Assembly: GCA_010024525.1 (NCBI GenBank)
Contig: RGGS01000070.1
Span: forward strand, 1-6,721
DNA from: Verrucomicrobiota bacterium
GTDB taxonomy: Bacteria; Verrucomicrobiota; Verrucomicrobiia; Methylacidiphilales; Verrucolacustridaceae
Direction of reading: 5' to 3'
DNA length: 6,721 bases
The notes under the pieces are model-generated. The model worked only from the letters and a program-made list of their open reading frames with translations. It was not told the DNA's origin and did not search any database. Position numbers and translations under genes: made by a program. The stretch's first letter is position 1, and the number at the start of each line of letters is the position of its first letter. Of the stretch, positions 1-5,210 are shown in pieces.

Positions 1-162
1 CTCCGCAAAAAATCCCTGGCTTAGGGTGATGCTGCTCCCGCTGATTCCGGTGGAAAAATTACTGCTGTTGGTCGCGTTGCCGCTGGTGCCGTTCAGAACC
101 GAGGTCTGGGCAAAACCCGTCCCCGCCACCAAAAGAAAAACTAGCCAAAGAAAAAAGTACAC
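1..162 (-). CDS. Exported protein, N-terminal fragment (runs off left edge)
   Basis: Fifty-four codons are visible before the window edge. The protein begins as a short export signal (VYFFLWLVFLLVAGTGFAQ, GTG start), with a likely cleavage after FA at residue 18. A region rich in Ser, Asn, Thr and Gly follows (NGTSGNATNSSNFS), typical of secreted surface or beta-helical proteins. The start is forced: an in-frame TGA lies at 175-177 and the only reasonable initiator after it is GTG at 160-162. A modest Shine-Dalgarno (TGAGG, 173-177) sits ten bases upstream. The gene starts 37 bases after the stop of the 203-aa PEP-CTERM gene on the same strand, so it is probably the last visible member of that operon. 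Whether it also ends in a PEP-CTERM tail cannot be seen. The function is unknown. Confidence 0.6.
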   Translation of the reverse strand, partial: MYFFLWLVFLLVAGTGFAQTSVLNGTSGNATNSSNFSTGISGSSITLSQGFFAE

Positions 163-199
163 CGAGTTTAGACCTCAGGGTTTCTCTGAATCCTGCCCC

Positions 200-811
200 T
201 CAATCCGTCTTCTTCCGCCTCCGTCTCAAGGCCAGCAGTCCGATCGTTCCCGCGATCAACAAAGCGGCGGAAGAGGGCTCCGGCACGGCGGAGGCGGAAA
301 GCGTAACCGAACCCGTCGATCCGCCCCCGGTCCTCCATCCCGTACCCATGTCTGTATTCACGGAGCGCAACAAGAGTGCCACCTTGCTGGGATCGCTGCT
401 GACCACCGAGTAGGAGAAGCTCGAGTTGCCGAGCACAATCAAATTGGCGGAACTCAGGTTAAATCCGACGCTCCAGTTGATGAAACCCGATCCCGTGGGC
501 GTAGAGACGGTCGTAGCAGCGACGTCGGAACCGATTTGCGCGCCGCTGGCATCAAAAACCTTCAGGGAAAAAGCGGAGGTTCTCGGATCATACCCGTCGG
601 CAAAATTGGCACTACGGAACATGTTCAGATCCAGGGAGTCCAGTTTCCAGTTAGGGGAGGCAGCAGCTGTAAAAACCTGGAACCGGGTGCTGTTGACCGC
701 AAAAAGCGTGGAGTCATGCCCGGTGGTTGGCACAGTCAGTACCACCGCAGCCCGCGATTTCCACCCGGCCACTACGGAGAGTAGGATCACCAGCCCCAGC
801 ATTTTTTTCAT
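200..811 (-). CDS. PEP-CTERM sorting domain-containing exported protein (203 aa)
   Basis: This is a secreted protein with a signal peptide at about residues 1-21 (MKKMLGLVILLSVVAGWKSRA) and a complete PEP-CTERM tail. The tail consists of VPEP at 176-179, a hydrophobic helix at about 181-195 and the basic end RRRRKKTD. In this family the tail is recognised by a membrane exosortase, which cleaves it during surface sorting. The central domain (about 22-170) reads as a beta-sandwich with segments such as LDSLDLNMF and FSLKVFDASG. It loosely resembles 'choice-of-anchor' domains of PEP-CTERM proteins, but I do not assign a family. The ATG overlaps the TGA of the preceding gene as ATGA. Its ribosome site (AGGAGG, 823-828) lies inside that gene's last codons, eleven bases from the ATG, so translation is probably coupled. 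A second in-frame ATG three codons later is a possible alternative start. Confidence 0.85.
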   Translation of the reverse strand: MKKMLGLVILLSVVAGWKSRAAVVLTVPTTGHDSTLFAVNSTRFQVFTAAASPNWKLDSLDLNMFRSANFADGYDPRTSAFSLKVFDASGAQIGSDVAATTVSTPTGSGFINWSVGFNLSSANLIVLGNSSFSYSVVSSDPSKVALLLRSVNTDMGTGWRTGGGSTGSVTLSASAVPEPSSAALLIAGTIGLLALRRRRKKTD

Positions 812-1518
812 GATTTTTTTTGCCTCCTACACAGAAAAAGAGTCACCCCAGCAAGCCCCAGTAGGGCCGCAGAGTCAGGCTCCGGCACGGCCGACAACCG
901 CACATTGTCGATGTCGACTTCAAATTGGGGATTGCCGGGATTGTCGATTTCCTGAAAGCGCACGATTAACGCCTGCCCCACCAGCCCCGCATCGGCCGCC
1001 GAGTACGTGTAGGTGGTAAAATAATCCAGAAAGGTCCCACGAGAACCCGAGGGTTCCGGGGCCACATCCCGGGTGGTCAGAACCGTGCTTCCCGCCAGCA
1101 AACTCATGCGAAGCGTGTTGTTGAAGTTGGAATTGCGGGTTCCACGAGCCACGGTCAGCGTGTAATCCGTGTTGGCGGCAAAAGTCGCGGCCAGCGTCTG
1201 CTGGATCCCCTGACCGCTGGAGGATGAACCAAAATAAAACACATTGGGTCCAGCCATCGTTCCGGTGACTCCAGGAGTCCCGGAAACGCCGCTGACATAG
1301 CCGCCGGCGTCATTGACGGGGTTAAAATAACCAAAAAAACTTCCACCCGGCGCGGCTCCGGGCATCGCCACCCATCCCGTGGGAATCACCCCAGGACTGA
1401 AGGAACCGTCCCCCACCCCCCCGGTCTCAAAATCATAATTCGCGATGGTGAGGGTCGCAGCCCAGCCAGAGGCACCAAGTGCCAAGAGGATCGCCAGCAT
1501 CGGCAAGGTCCTCTTCAT
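808..1518 (-). CDS. PEP-CTERM sorting domain-containing exported protein (236 aa)
   Basis: This is a secreted protein with a signal peptide at about residues 1-20 (MKRTLPMLAILLALGASGWA) and a C-terminal PEP-CTERM signal: VPEP at 211-214, a hydrophobic stretch at about 216-230, then RRQKKS. The mature part starts ATLTIANYDFETGG, passes through GIQQTLAATFAANTDYTLTV and ends FEVDIDNVRLSA. This order (NxxFE, a GW motif, a 'Y.L.V' strand, then VDIDNVRL just before the sorting signal) is the usual layout of carbohydrate-binding-like jelly-roll domains in PEP-CTERM proteins. The fold is inferred and no ligand can be named. It overlaps both neighbours by ATGA quartets, at 1515-1518 upstream and 808-811 downstream. 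It is thus the middle gene of a translationally coupled set. Function beyond surface display or exopolysaccharide association is unknown. Confidence 0.85.
   Translation of the reverse strand: MKRTLPMLAILLALGASGWAATLTIANYDFETGGVGDGSFSPGVIPTGWVAMPGAAPGGSFFGYFNPVNDAGGYVSGVSGTPGVTGTMAGPNVFYFGSSSSGQGIQQTLAATFAANTDYTLTVARGTRNSNFNNTLRMSLLAGSTVLTTRDVAPEPSGSRGTFLDYFTTYTYSAADAGLVGQALIVRFQEIDNPGNPQFEVDIDNVRLSAVPEPDSAALLGLAGVTLFLCRRQKKS
823..828 (-). promoter_or_regulatory. Shine-Dalgarno for the 203-aa gene, inside the upstream coding sequence
   Basis: A perfect AGGAGG on the minus strand lies eleven bases before the ATG at 809-811. The same six bases are the codons AGG AGG for the Arg-Arg of the PEP-CTERM tail (CRRQKKS) of the 236-aa protein. 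The site decides the start at 811 and links the two genes. Confidence 0.75.
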
Positions 1519-2297
1519 TTACGGTTCCTCCTGCTTAACAAAGTTGCCAACCCGATCAACATCAGCGCCCCCGAACTCGGCTCCGGCACGCTGCCCGTGT
1601 TGATCTGCGCCACATCGGTGACGGTGGTCTGCGTCCCCGTATCGTTCACGTTATACTGGGCCACGGCCGTTCCCGGCAACGTCGCCTCGTCACCAGCAAG
1701 CGTGCCGTAGGCGGGATCCCGCAAGGTCCAGTTGTCGGACTCGAAATTCGATCCCCGGGCGACGATTTTGTCGATTTGCGCCCCGCTCTGCACAAAAAAG
1801 TTGATGAAAGCGTACTTTTCCGCGCTATTTCCGCCACGATTGGAGCCGGTGTTTGGATTCCCATTGTAACTCGAACTAAGCCCGTTCATGACCGAGGAGG
1901 TGAAGGTAAAGATCTTGGTCGCGCCACTATAGAAATCCAAAACATTTCCGGAGTCCCCGGCCGACCACCACATGCCAAAATAAGAAACTCCGGTGCTCAA
2001 GTTCAGGGTCGTCTGCGTGCTGTCGTTCGCAAAGGTGTAGTTGGAGTTGTTGGCACCACCGTAGACATCGACCGGATTGACCTTCACGCTGGTGAAGGTT
2101 CCCGTACCTCCCCAACCCGTCCAACTGACGTTGGCTTTCACCCCCGTTCCAATCGAATTAAAATCATAGGTAAAGCTGCTCAAAACCGGGGAAGTCATGA
2201 CCCCGGCAGCCTCATAGGTCACCACCATGCTGGAGGCCGCCCCCACCGGCATGGAGGCCATCAGCAAGCAAAACAAGATAGGCAAAAGAGCATGCAT
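1515..2297 (-). CDS. PEP-CTERM exported protein resembling the Npun_F0296 exosortase-dependent family (260 aa)
   Basis: This is the first gene of the left cluster. The signal peptide is at about residues 1-21 (MHALLPILFCLLMASMPVGA). The PEP-CTERM tail has VPEP at 237-240, a hydrophobic helix at about 242-254, then SRRNRK. The mature domain contains, in order, a YDFNS strand (44-48), YFGMWWSAGDSGNVLDFYSG (106-125), YAFINFF (162-168) and NFESDN (184-189). From memory this order (DFN, YFG.YW, DFY.G, VNFF, FESDN) matches cyanobacterial surface proteins named Npun_F0296-type exosortase-dependent proteins, so I suggest that family with moderate confidence. Their molecular role is unknown. The ATG at 2295-2297 has no clear Shine-Dalgarno, unlike the two downstream genes. 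Its stop overlaps the next ATG as ATGA. Exosortase processing is inferred because no exosortase gene is visible here. Confidence 0.85.
   Translation of the reverse strand: MHALLPILFCLLMASMPVGAASSMVVTYEAAGVMTSPVLSSFTYDFNSIGTGVKANVSWTGWGGTGTFTSVKVNPVDVYGGANNSNYTFANDSTQTTLNLSTGVSYFGMWWSAGDSGNVLDFYSGATKIFTFTSSVMNGLSSSYNGNPNTGSNRGGNSAEKYAFINFFVQSGAQIDKIVARGSNFESDNWTLRDPAYGTLAGDEATLPGTAVAQYNVNDTGTQTTVTDVAQINTGSVPEPSSGALMLIGLATLLSRRNRK
1527..1532 (-). promoter_or_regulatory. Shine-Dalgarno for the 236-aa gene, inside the upstream coding sequence
   Basis: A perfect AGGAGG on the minus strand lies eight bases before the ATG at 1516-1518, which is near-ideal spacing. It is also the AGG AGG codon pair for Arg-Arg in the SRRNRK end of the 260-aa PEP-CTERM protein. 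Translation of the 236-aa gene therefore depends on bases that encode the sorting tail of its neighbour. Confidence 0.8.
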
Positions 2298-2411
2298 GGT
2301 TAATTCTGTGAAGAGTGCTTAGATATACAATTAGAAGGCGTTTGCATTTTTTCAAGTAGTTCGATCTTCACCATATCCATTACCCATCATGGCTTTACAG
2401 ATTTCCATGGC

Positions 2412-2455
2412 CCGGTGATGTCCTTGGCTGACCATTTTTCTGGCCCATCAACCGG
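2412..2455. repeat. Imperfect inverted repeat upstream of the ion-channel promoter
   Basis: The arms CCGGTGATG (2412-2420) and CATCAACCGG (2446-2455) are complementary over nine pairs with one extra A in the right arm. They are separated by 25 bases. The right arm ends one base before the proposed -35 box of the channel gene, so this could be an operator. It could also be a chance match, and no regulator gene is next to it. Confidence 0.3.
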
Positions 2456-2456
2456 A

Positions 2457-2485
2457 TTGCGACCTAAGCCCTTCACAGCTATTAC
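2457..2485 (+). promoter_or_regulatory. Candidate sigma-70-type promoter of the ion-channel gene
   Basis: TTGCGA (2457-2462) and TATTAC (2480-2485) each match four of six consensus bases and are separated by 17 bases, the preferred spacing. Only nine bases separate the -10 box from the ATG at 2495. Transcription would therefore start about two or three bases before the ATG, or at it. No Shine-Dalgarno is visible, which agrees with a leaderless or nearly leaderless message. Confidence 0.4.
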
Positions 2486-2494
2486 AACTTCCCC

Positions 2495-3505
2495 ATGAAA
2501 ACTTTCGCCCTGGTCTTCCTATTGCCGGTGCTCTTGTTCATCGCGTCGGGCAAGTCTCCAGCCGAGACCGTGCAAAAAGGAACGCTCCACCCACAGGAGC
2601 AACCACCCGCCACGGCCCAAATCGTCAAAATCGGTTTTTACCCCGTCTCGGTCCATCAGTTGGATATCGCCAACAGCACCTACTACATCGACACCTATGT
2701 CTGGCTCCGTTGGAAGGGGGATATCGATCCGACCAAAACCATCGAATTCGTCAACATGGTCGAGGACTGGGCGCGGCAACTCTCCTTTCTGCTTCCGAAA
2801 CCTAAGCGGGAAGCAGACGGCTCTTTCTACCAAATCATGCGGTTGGAAGGTCGCTTCAACCAGCCCTTCTCCCTCTCGGACTTTCCACTGGACCAGCAAC
2901 GGCTCAGCATCAAGGTGGAGGACCAAACCTACGGCATCGACCGGTTGGCCTTTGTCATCGACACAAAAGACAGCGGTGTGGGTGACCTCGTGCGAATCCC
3001 GGGCTGGAACCTCGAGGGCTGGAAAGCCGAGACCTTTGCCCACGACTACCAGACCGACTTTGGCGACAAGGACACACCCCAGGTCTACTCCATGGCTCGC
3101 TTTAGCATCGAAATCTCCCGACCCGTCAGCTTCTTCTTTTGGAAGCTGCTCCTTCCCCTGTTCATGGTCATTATCGCGGCCATCGCGGCCCTTTTGATTC
3201 GGCCCCAACTGCTCGGAGAACGGGCGGCCTTACCCGCGGCCGCACTTCTTTCCGCCATCTTTCTGCAGAAAAGCTACTCCGACTCCCTGCCCGACCTCGG
3301 TTACCTCGTCCTGATGGACCAAATCTACCTGATCGCCTACCCACTGATCATTCTTACGCTCATCCGGGTGATCTACGCCTACCTGCAGGTTGAGGACGCC
3401 AAAATTACCCAGGTTCGCGCGGTTCACCGGACCGATCTCCGGCTCCTAGCCCTCTTTCTGGCCATTTTCGTCGTCGGCGTCGCCCTGATCGTTGCCCTGC
3501 GCTAA
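2495..3505 (+). CDS. Pentameric ligand-gated ion channel, prokaryotic ELIC/GLIC type (336 aa)
   Basis: This is a predicted inner-membrane channel of the Cys-loop/Pro-loop receptor superfamily; five subunits would form one pore. A signal peptide (about 1-23) is followed by a periplasmic ligand-binding beta-sandwich (about 41-210). That domain contains YYIDTYVWLRWKGD (63-76) and the family's loop motif FPLDQQ (130-135). Four helices follow: M1 about 211-235 with Pro221, M2 about 242-262, M3 about 268-296 and M4 about 314-334. As remembered, ELIC aligns without gaps from GERAALP through LPDLGYLVLMDQ, sharing the ER, the LP-x-L-x-Y and the DQ. Length is close to ELIC (about 320 aa). The protein contains no cysteine, so it cannot form the Cys-loop disulfide of animal receptors, as in other bacterial members. 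The ATG has no Shine-Dalgarno. The gene is divergent from the PEP-CTERM operon. Ligand and ion selectivity are unknown. Confidence 0.88.
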   Translation: MKTFALVFLLPVLLFIASGKSPAETVQKGTLHPQEQPPATAQIVKIGFYPVSVHQLDIANSTYYIDTYVWLRWKGDIDPTKTIEFVNMVEDWARQLSFLLPKPKREADGSFYQIMRLEGRFNQPFSLSDFPLDQQRLSIKVEDQTYGIDRLAFVIDTKDSGVGDLVRIPGWNLEGWKAETFAHDYQTDFGDKDTPQVYSMARFSIEISRPVSFFFWKLLLPLFMVIIAAIAALLIRPQLLGERAALPAAALLSAIFLQKSYSDSLPDLGYLVLMDQIYLIAYPLIILTLIRVIYAYLQVEDAKITQVRAVHRTDLRLLALFLAIFVVGVALIVALR

Positions 3506-3524
3506 AATTTAGAACTTAAGGGTT

Positions 3525-3617
3525 GGTAGGGACGGCTACCCTTAGCCGTCCATGCTCATGGTTGTTAGTCTGCGGTTCAATCAACCGCCTAAACGCGTCG
3601 GGGGGCGCGTCCCTACC
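3525..3617. repeat. REP-like palindromic element between convergent genes
   Basis: The ends are a perfect 10-bp inverted repeat, GGTAGGGACG (3525-3534) and CGTCCCTACC (3608-3617). Inside are a perfect 9-bp hairpin GGACGGCTA-CCCT-TAGCCGTCC (3530-3551), a 6-bp hairpin GCGGTT/AACCGC (3572-3577, 3583-3588) and a short ACGCG/CGCGT stem (about 3593-3610). Such nested palindromes of about 100 bp in the gap of a convergent gene pair are typical of REP/BIME elements mobilised by RAYT-type transposases. That class assignment is inference. The right end overlaps the last codon and the stop of the 347-aa gene. The hairpins could also end transcription from both sides, although no T-tract follows them. 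Confidence 0.65.
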
Positions 3618-4656
3618 GACTCTCCTGCCCCTTCCCCGCTTTCTTTCGAATATCCTCAAACATCTTGATCAACTCCTCCCGCATCTGTTTGCGGCCCACG
3701 CTATGCTTGGTCTCCTGCATAAAACCGGCCACCTGGTCGGTCGAGGTGCGATTCACGTAATAAATGAGCGTGCCCTCCGCCACCTGACCACACCCAGCCC
3801 CCGTCAGCATGCTGTTGTAAGTGCGGCTGACGAAGTACTGCCGGTCCATAAAAATGACCCCGTGCTGCATGGGGTAAGTCATCCGATGGGAAAGGATAAA
3901 GGCTGGTTTGTCCTCCACCTTCTGCTGAGACCAGAAAAATTCATGAACCATGCCGGACGCGGGCCCTCCAGGGAAATCCCGGAAAGCCCGAAAGGCATCC
4001 GGAGCCGCGTTTTGCAGGATCGGGCTGGCGAGCATGGAGTTCAGGAGTTCGTCCCCCGGCTCGGAAAATTTTCCGCCTCCCCGGTCGTAGGGGGCCACCG
4101 CACCGATGCCGGCCTGACGATAAGCCTGGAAACGCTGGGTTAGGATCTCTCCGATCACTTTCGCCGCCACGGTCGGGGCCTGGCTATCGTCCTTCACGGT
4201 TTTTTTGGCGGCCTTCAACTTGGCGTATTCATCGCTATGGAAGTTGAAATCCGAGCCCGGCTCGGCGTTGAGATAATCCATGGCCTCATCGGCCGTAAGC
4301 TTGACGCCTTCGATCTTGGGAGACTCGGCCGAAAGCTGGCCGGAGGCGGAGAAAGTCGGATCCCGACCCATCAGATTATCGGCCGTGATGAACTCCTTGA
4401 GCTGATCCGGAGAAGCCTTCACCAGCATGACCAACCGGACGGCCAGTTCCTTGTCAGTGGCATCGTTGACCTCCGGGGCGACGATCTCCCCGCTCTTGAT
4501 TTTGGCCGCCATAGGTGCCGGCAACTTGAGATGCTCCATCGCCTGGAGGATGTCCGGCTTGTCGGTTGCGGTGCCGGCCGCCGGATTTGTCCCTTGGGCG
4601 CAAACCAGGTTCATGATCAGGCAAAAGAAAAAGCCGCAGGACAAACTTCGTTTCAT
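3613..4656 (-). CDS. Exported protein of unknown function (347 aa)
   Basis: I do not recognise this family. The protein has a signal peptide at about residues 1-20 (MKRSLSCGFFFCLIMNLVCA, then QG). A charged, largely helical N-terminal half follows (about 31-180, including DKPDILQAMEHLKLP and LAVRLVMLVKASPDQLKEF). The C-terminal half looks like a compact globular domain. Its most distinctive run is MDRQYFVSRTYNSMLTGAGC (270-289), followed by GTLIYYVNRTSTDQVAGF (295-312) and a basic helical end from KHSVGRKQMREEL. There is no anchor, so it is probably periplasmic. ATG at 4654-4656 is preferred. Upstream GTG and TTG codons (4660-4665) would only add three residues. No strong Shine-Dalgarno is present. 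The gene lies 42 bases after the 152-aa gene on the same strand and is probably cotranscribed. Its stop codon TAG is part of the REP-like element. Confidence 0.8.
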   Translation of the reverse strand: MKRSLSCGFFFCLIMNLVCAQGTNPAAGTATDKPDILQAMEHLKLPAPMAAKIKSGEIVAPEVNDATDKELAVRLVMLVKASPDQLKEFITADNLMGRDPTFSASGQLSAESPKIEGVKLTADEAMDYLNAEPGSDFNFHSDEYAKLKAAKKTVKDDSQAPTVAAKVIGEILTQRFQAYRQAGIGAVAPYDRGGGKFSEPGDELLNSMLASPILQNAAPDAFRAFRDFPGGPASGMVHEFFWSQQKVEDKPAFILSHRMTYPMQHGVIFMDRQYFVSRTYNSMLTGAGCGQVAEGTLIYYVNRTSTDQVAGFMQETKHSVGRKQMREELIKMFEDIRKKAGKGQESR

Positions 4657-4698
4657 GATCACCAATCGTTGGAAGACAATCGAGCGCGGGGGCGCGAA

Positions 4699-5157
4699 TC
4701 AGTACGTCCAGCCAAACAGCTTCCACCCATCGTTCGGGCGTTGCGAACCGTCGGGAGAGTCCATCATGTTATTGCTGAAAGTCGGTGCCGTGCCCCTCTC
4801 TTGAATCACCTCCTGGTACGGAGGCTTGTTGGGGCTCGCCGGATTAATCGAATCCCAGCCGCGATTGGCCATGACCACAAACATTCCCACGTCCGGACTG
4901 TTGTCCTCATCCTTGATCACACTTCTCGCCTGCTCCTCCTCAGGATTCGCCACCGCCCTCTGGACCTGATCGTTGCCTTTCGAACTCGAGGAGGACGAAG
5001 TCGAGCCACCTGAATTGACCGTACGCGCTCCGTCCAACGGACTTTTCTTGGCGGGCACCTGCTTCACCGCTCCGCCGGCTGTCGCATCATTGGTCTGCGC
5101 CTGCACCACCCCGAGAAAGGGAAGCAGGGCCACCACAAAGGCTCCTAAAAACCTCAT
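4699..5157 (-). CDS. Small exported protein of unknown function (152 aa)
   Basis: I do not recognise this protein. It has a clear signal peptide (MRFLGAFVVALLPFLGVVQA, cleavage after residue 20). A Lys/Ala stretch and a Gly/Ser-rich flexible linker (SGGSTSSSSSSK, 49-60) follow, then a polar acidic segment (NPEEEQARSVIKDEDNSPD). The C-terminal part (about 90-152) contains MFVVMANRGWDSINPASPNK and ends DGWKLFGWTY. It has no membrane helix after the signal and no cysteine, so it should be free in the periplasm or secreted. The ATG at 5155-5157 lacks a Shine-Dalgarno, and a good -10 box lies only six bases upstream, which suggests a leaderless transcript. It is divergent from ruvC and is the first gene of a probable two-gene unit with the 347-aa exported protein. 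A shared job for the two is plausible but unproven. Confidence 0.75.
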   Translation of the reverse strand: MRFLGAFVVALLPFLGVVQAQTNDATAGGAVKQVPAKKSPLDGARTVNSGGSTSSSSSSKGNDQVQRAVANPEEEQARSVIKDEDNSPDVGMFVVMANRGWDSINPASPNKPPYQEVIQERGTAPTFSNNMMDSPDGSQRPNDGWKLFGWTY

Positions 5158-5163
5158 GACTGG

Positions 5164-5191
5164 ATCTTAACCGCCGTTTTTTCAGGGTCAA
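5164..5191 (-). promoter_or_regulatory. Candidate leaderless sigma-70-type promoter of the 152-aa exported protein
   Basis: On the minus strand TTGACC (5186-5191) is five of six to the -35 consensus and TAAGAT (5164-5169) is four of six to the -10 consensus. The spacer is 16 bases. Only six bases (5158-5163) separate the -10 box from the ATG, so transcription should begin at or beside the A of the start codon. The spacer overlaps the 53-bp gap shared with ruvC, for which I see no equally good promoter. Confidence 0.5.
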
Positions 5192-5210
5192 ACCGCCCTT
5201 CCCTCGACAA

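Larger units (their letters stand above)
2298..2494. other. Divergent intergenic region between the PEP-CTERM operon and the ion-channel gene
   Basis: This 197-bp region is visibly richer in A and T than its surroundings and has no gene I can support. It must hold the promoters of both divergent units. For the leftward operon the best boxes are TTGAAA (2350-2355, minus strand) with TCTAAT (2330-2335), but the spacer is only 14 bases. An alternative -10, TATATC (2322-2327), is 22 bases from the same -35. Neither fits well, so no firm call is made. The rightward promoter and an inverted repeat are listed separately. Confidence 0.6.

Noticed and set aside
26..784. A long plus-strand open frame (252 codons) opposite the 203-aa gene
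   Set aside because: Its product is low in hydrophobic order and rich in Arg, Gly and Ser with no domain logic. The opposite strand has a signal peptide and a full PEP-CTERM tail, so this is an antisense shadow.
1047..1061. APEPSG inside the 236-aa protein (about residues 153-158) as a second sorting motif
   Set aside because: It is in the middle of the mature domain and is not followed by a hydrophobic helix and basic cluster.
1776..2303. Plus-strand open frame opposite the 260-aa PEP-CTERM gene
   Set aside because: It has no recognisable domain and lies wholly opposite a gene with signal peptide, conserved motifs and sorting tail.
2519..3208. Minus-strand open frame of 229 codons opposite the ion-channel gene
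   Set aside because: The plus strand encodes a complete channel with ligand-binding domain and four helices. The antisense product shows no motif.
4657..4665. Upstream TTG/GTG starts for the 347-aa protein
   Set aside because: They add only three residues before a Met-Lys-Arg signal-peptide start and have no better ribosome site than the ATG at 4656.
4237..5013. Plus-strand open frame of 258 codons spanning two minus-strand exported-protein genes
   Set aside because: It crosses the junction of two genes with good signal peptides, and its own product is rich in Arg and His without any motif.
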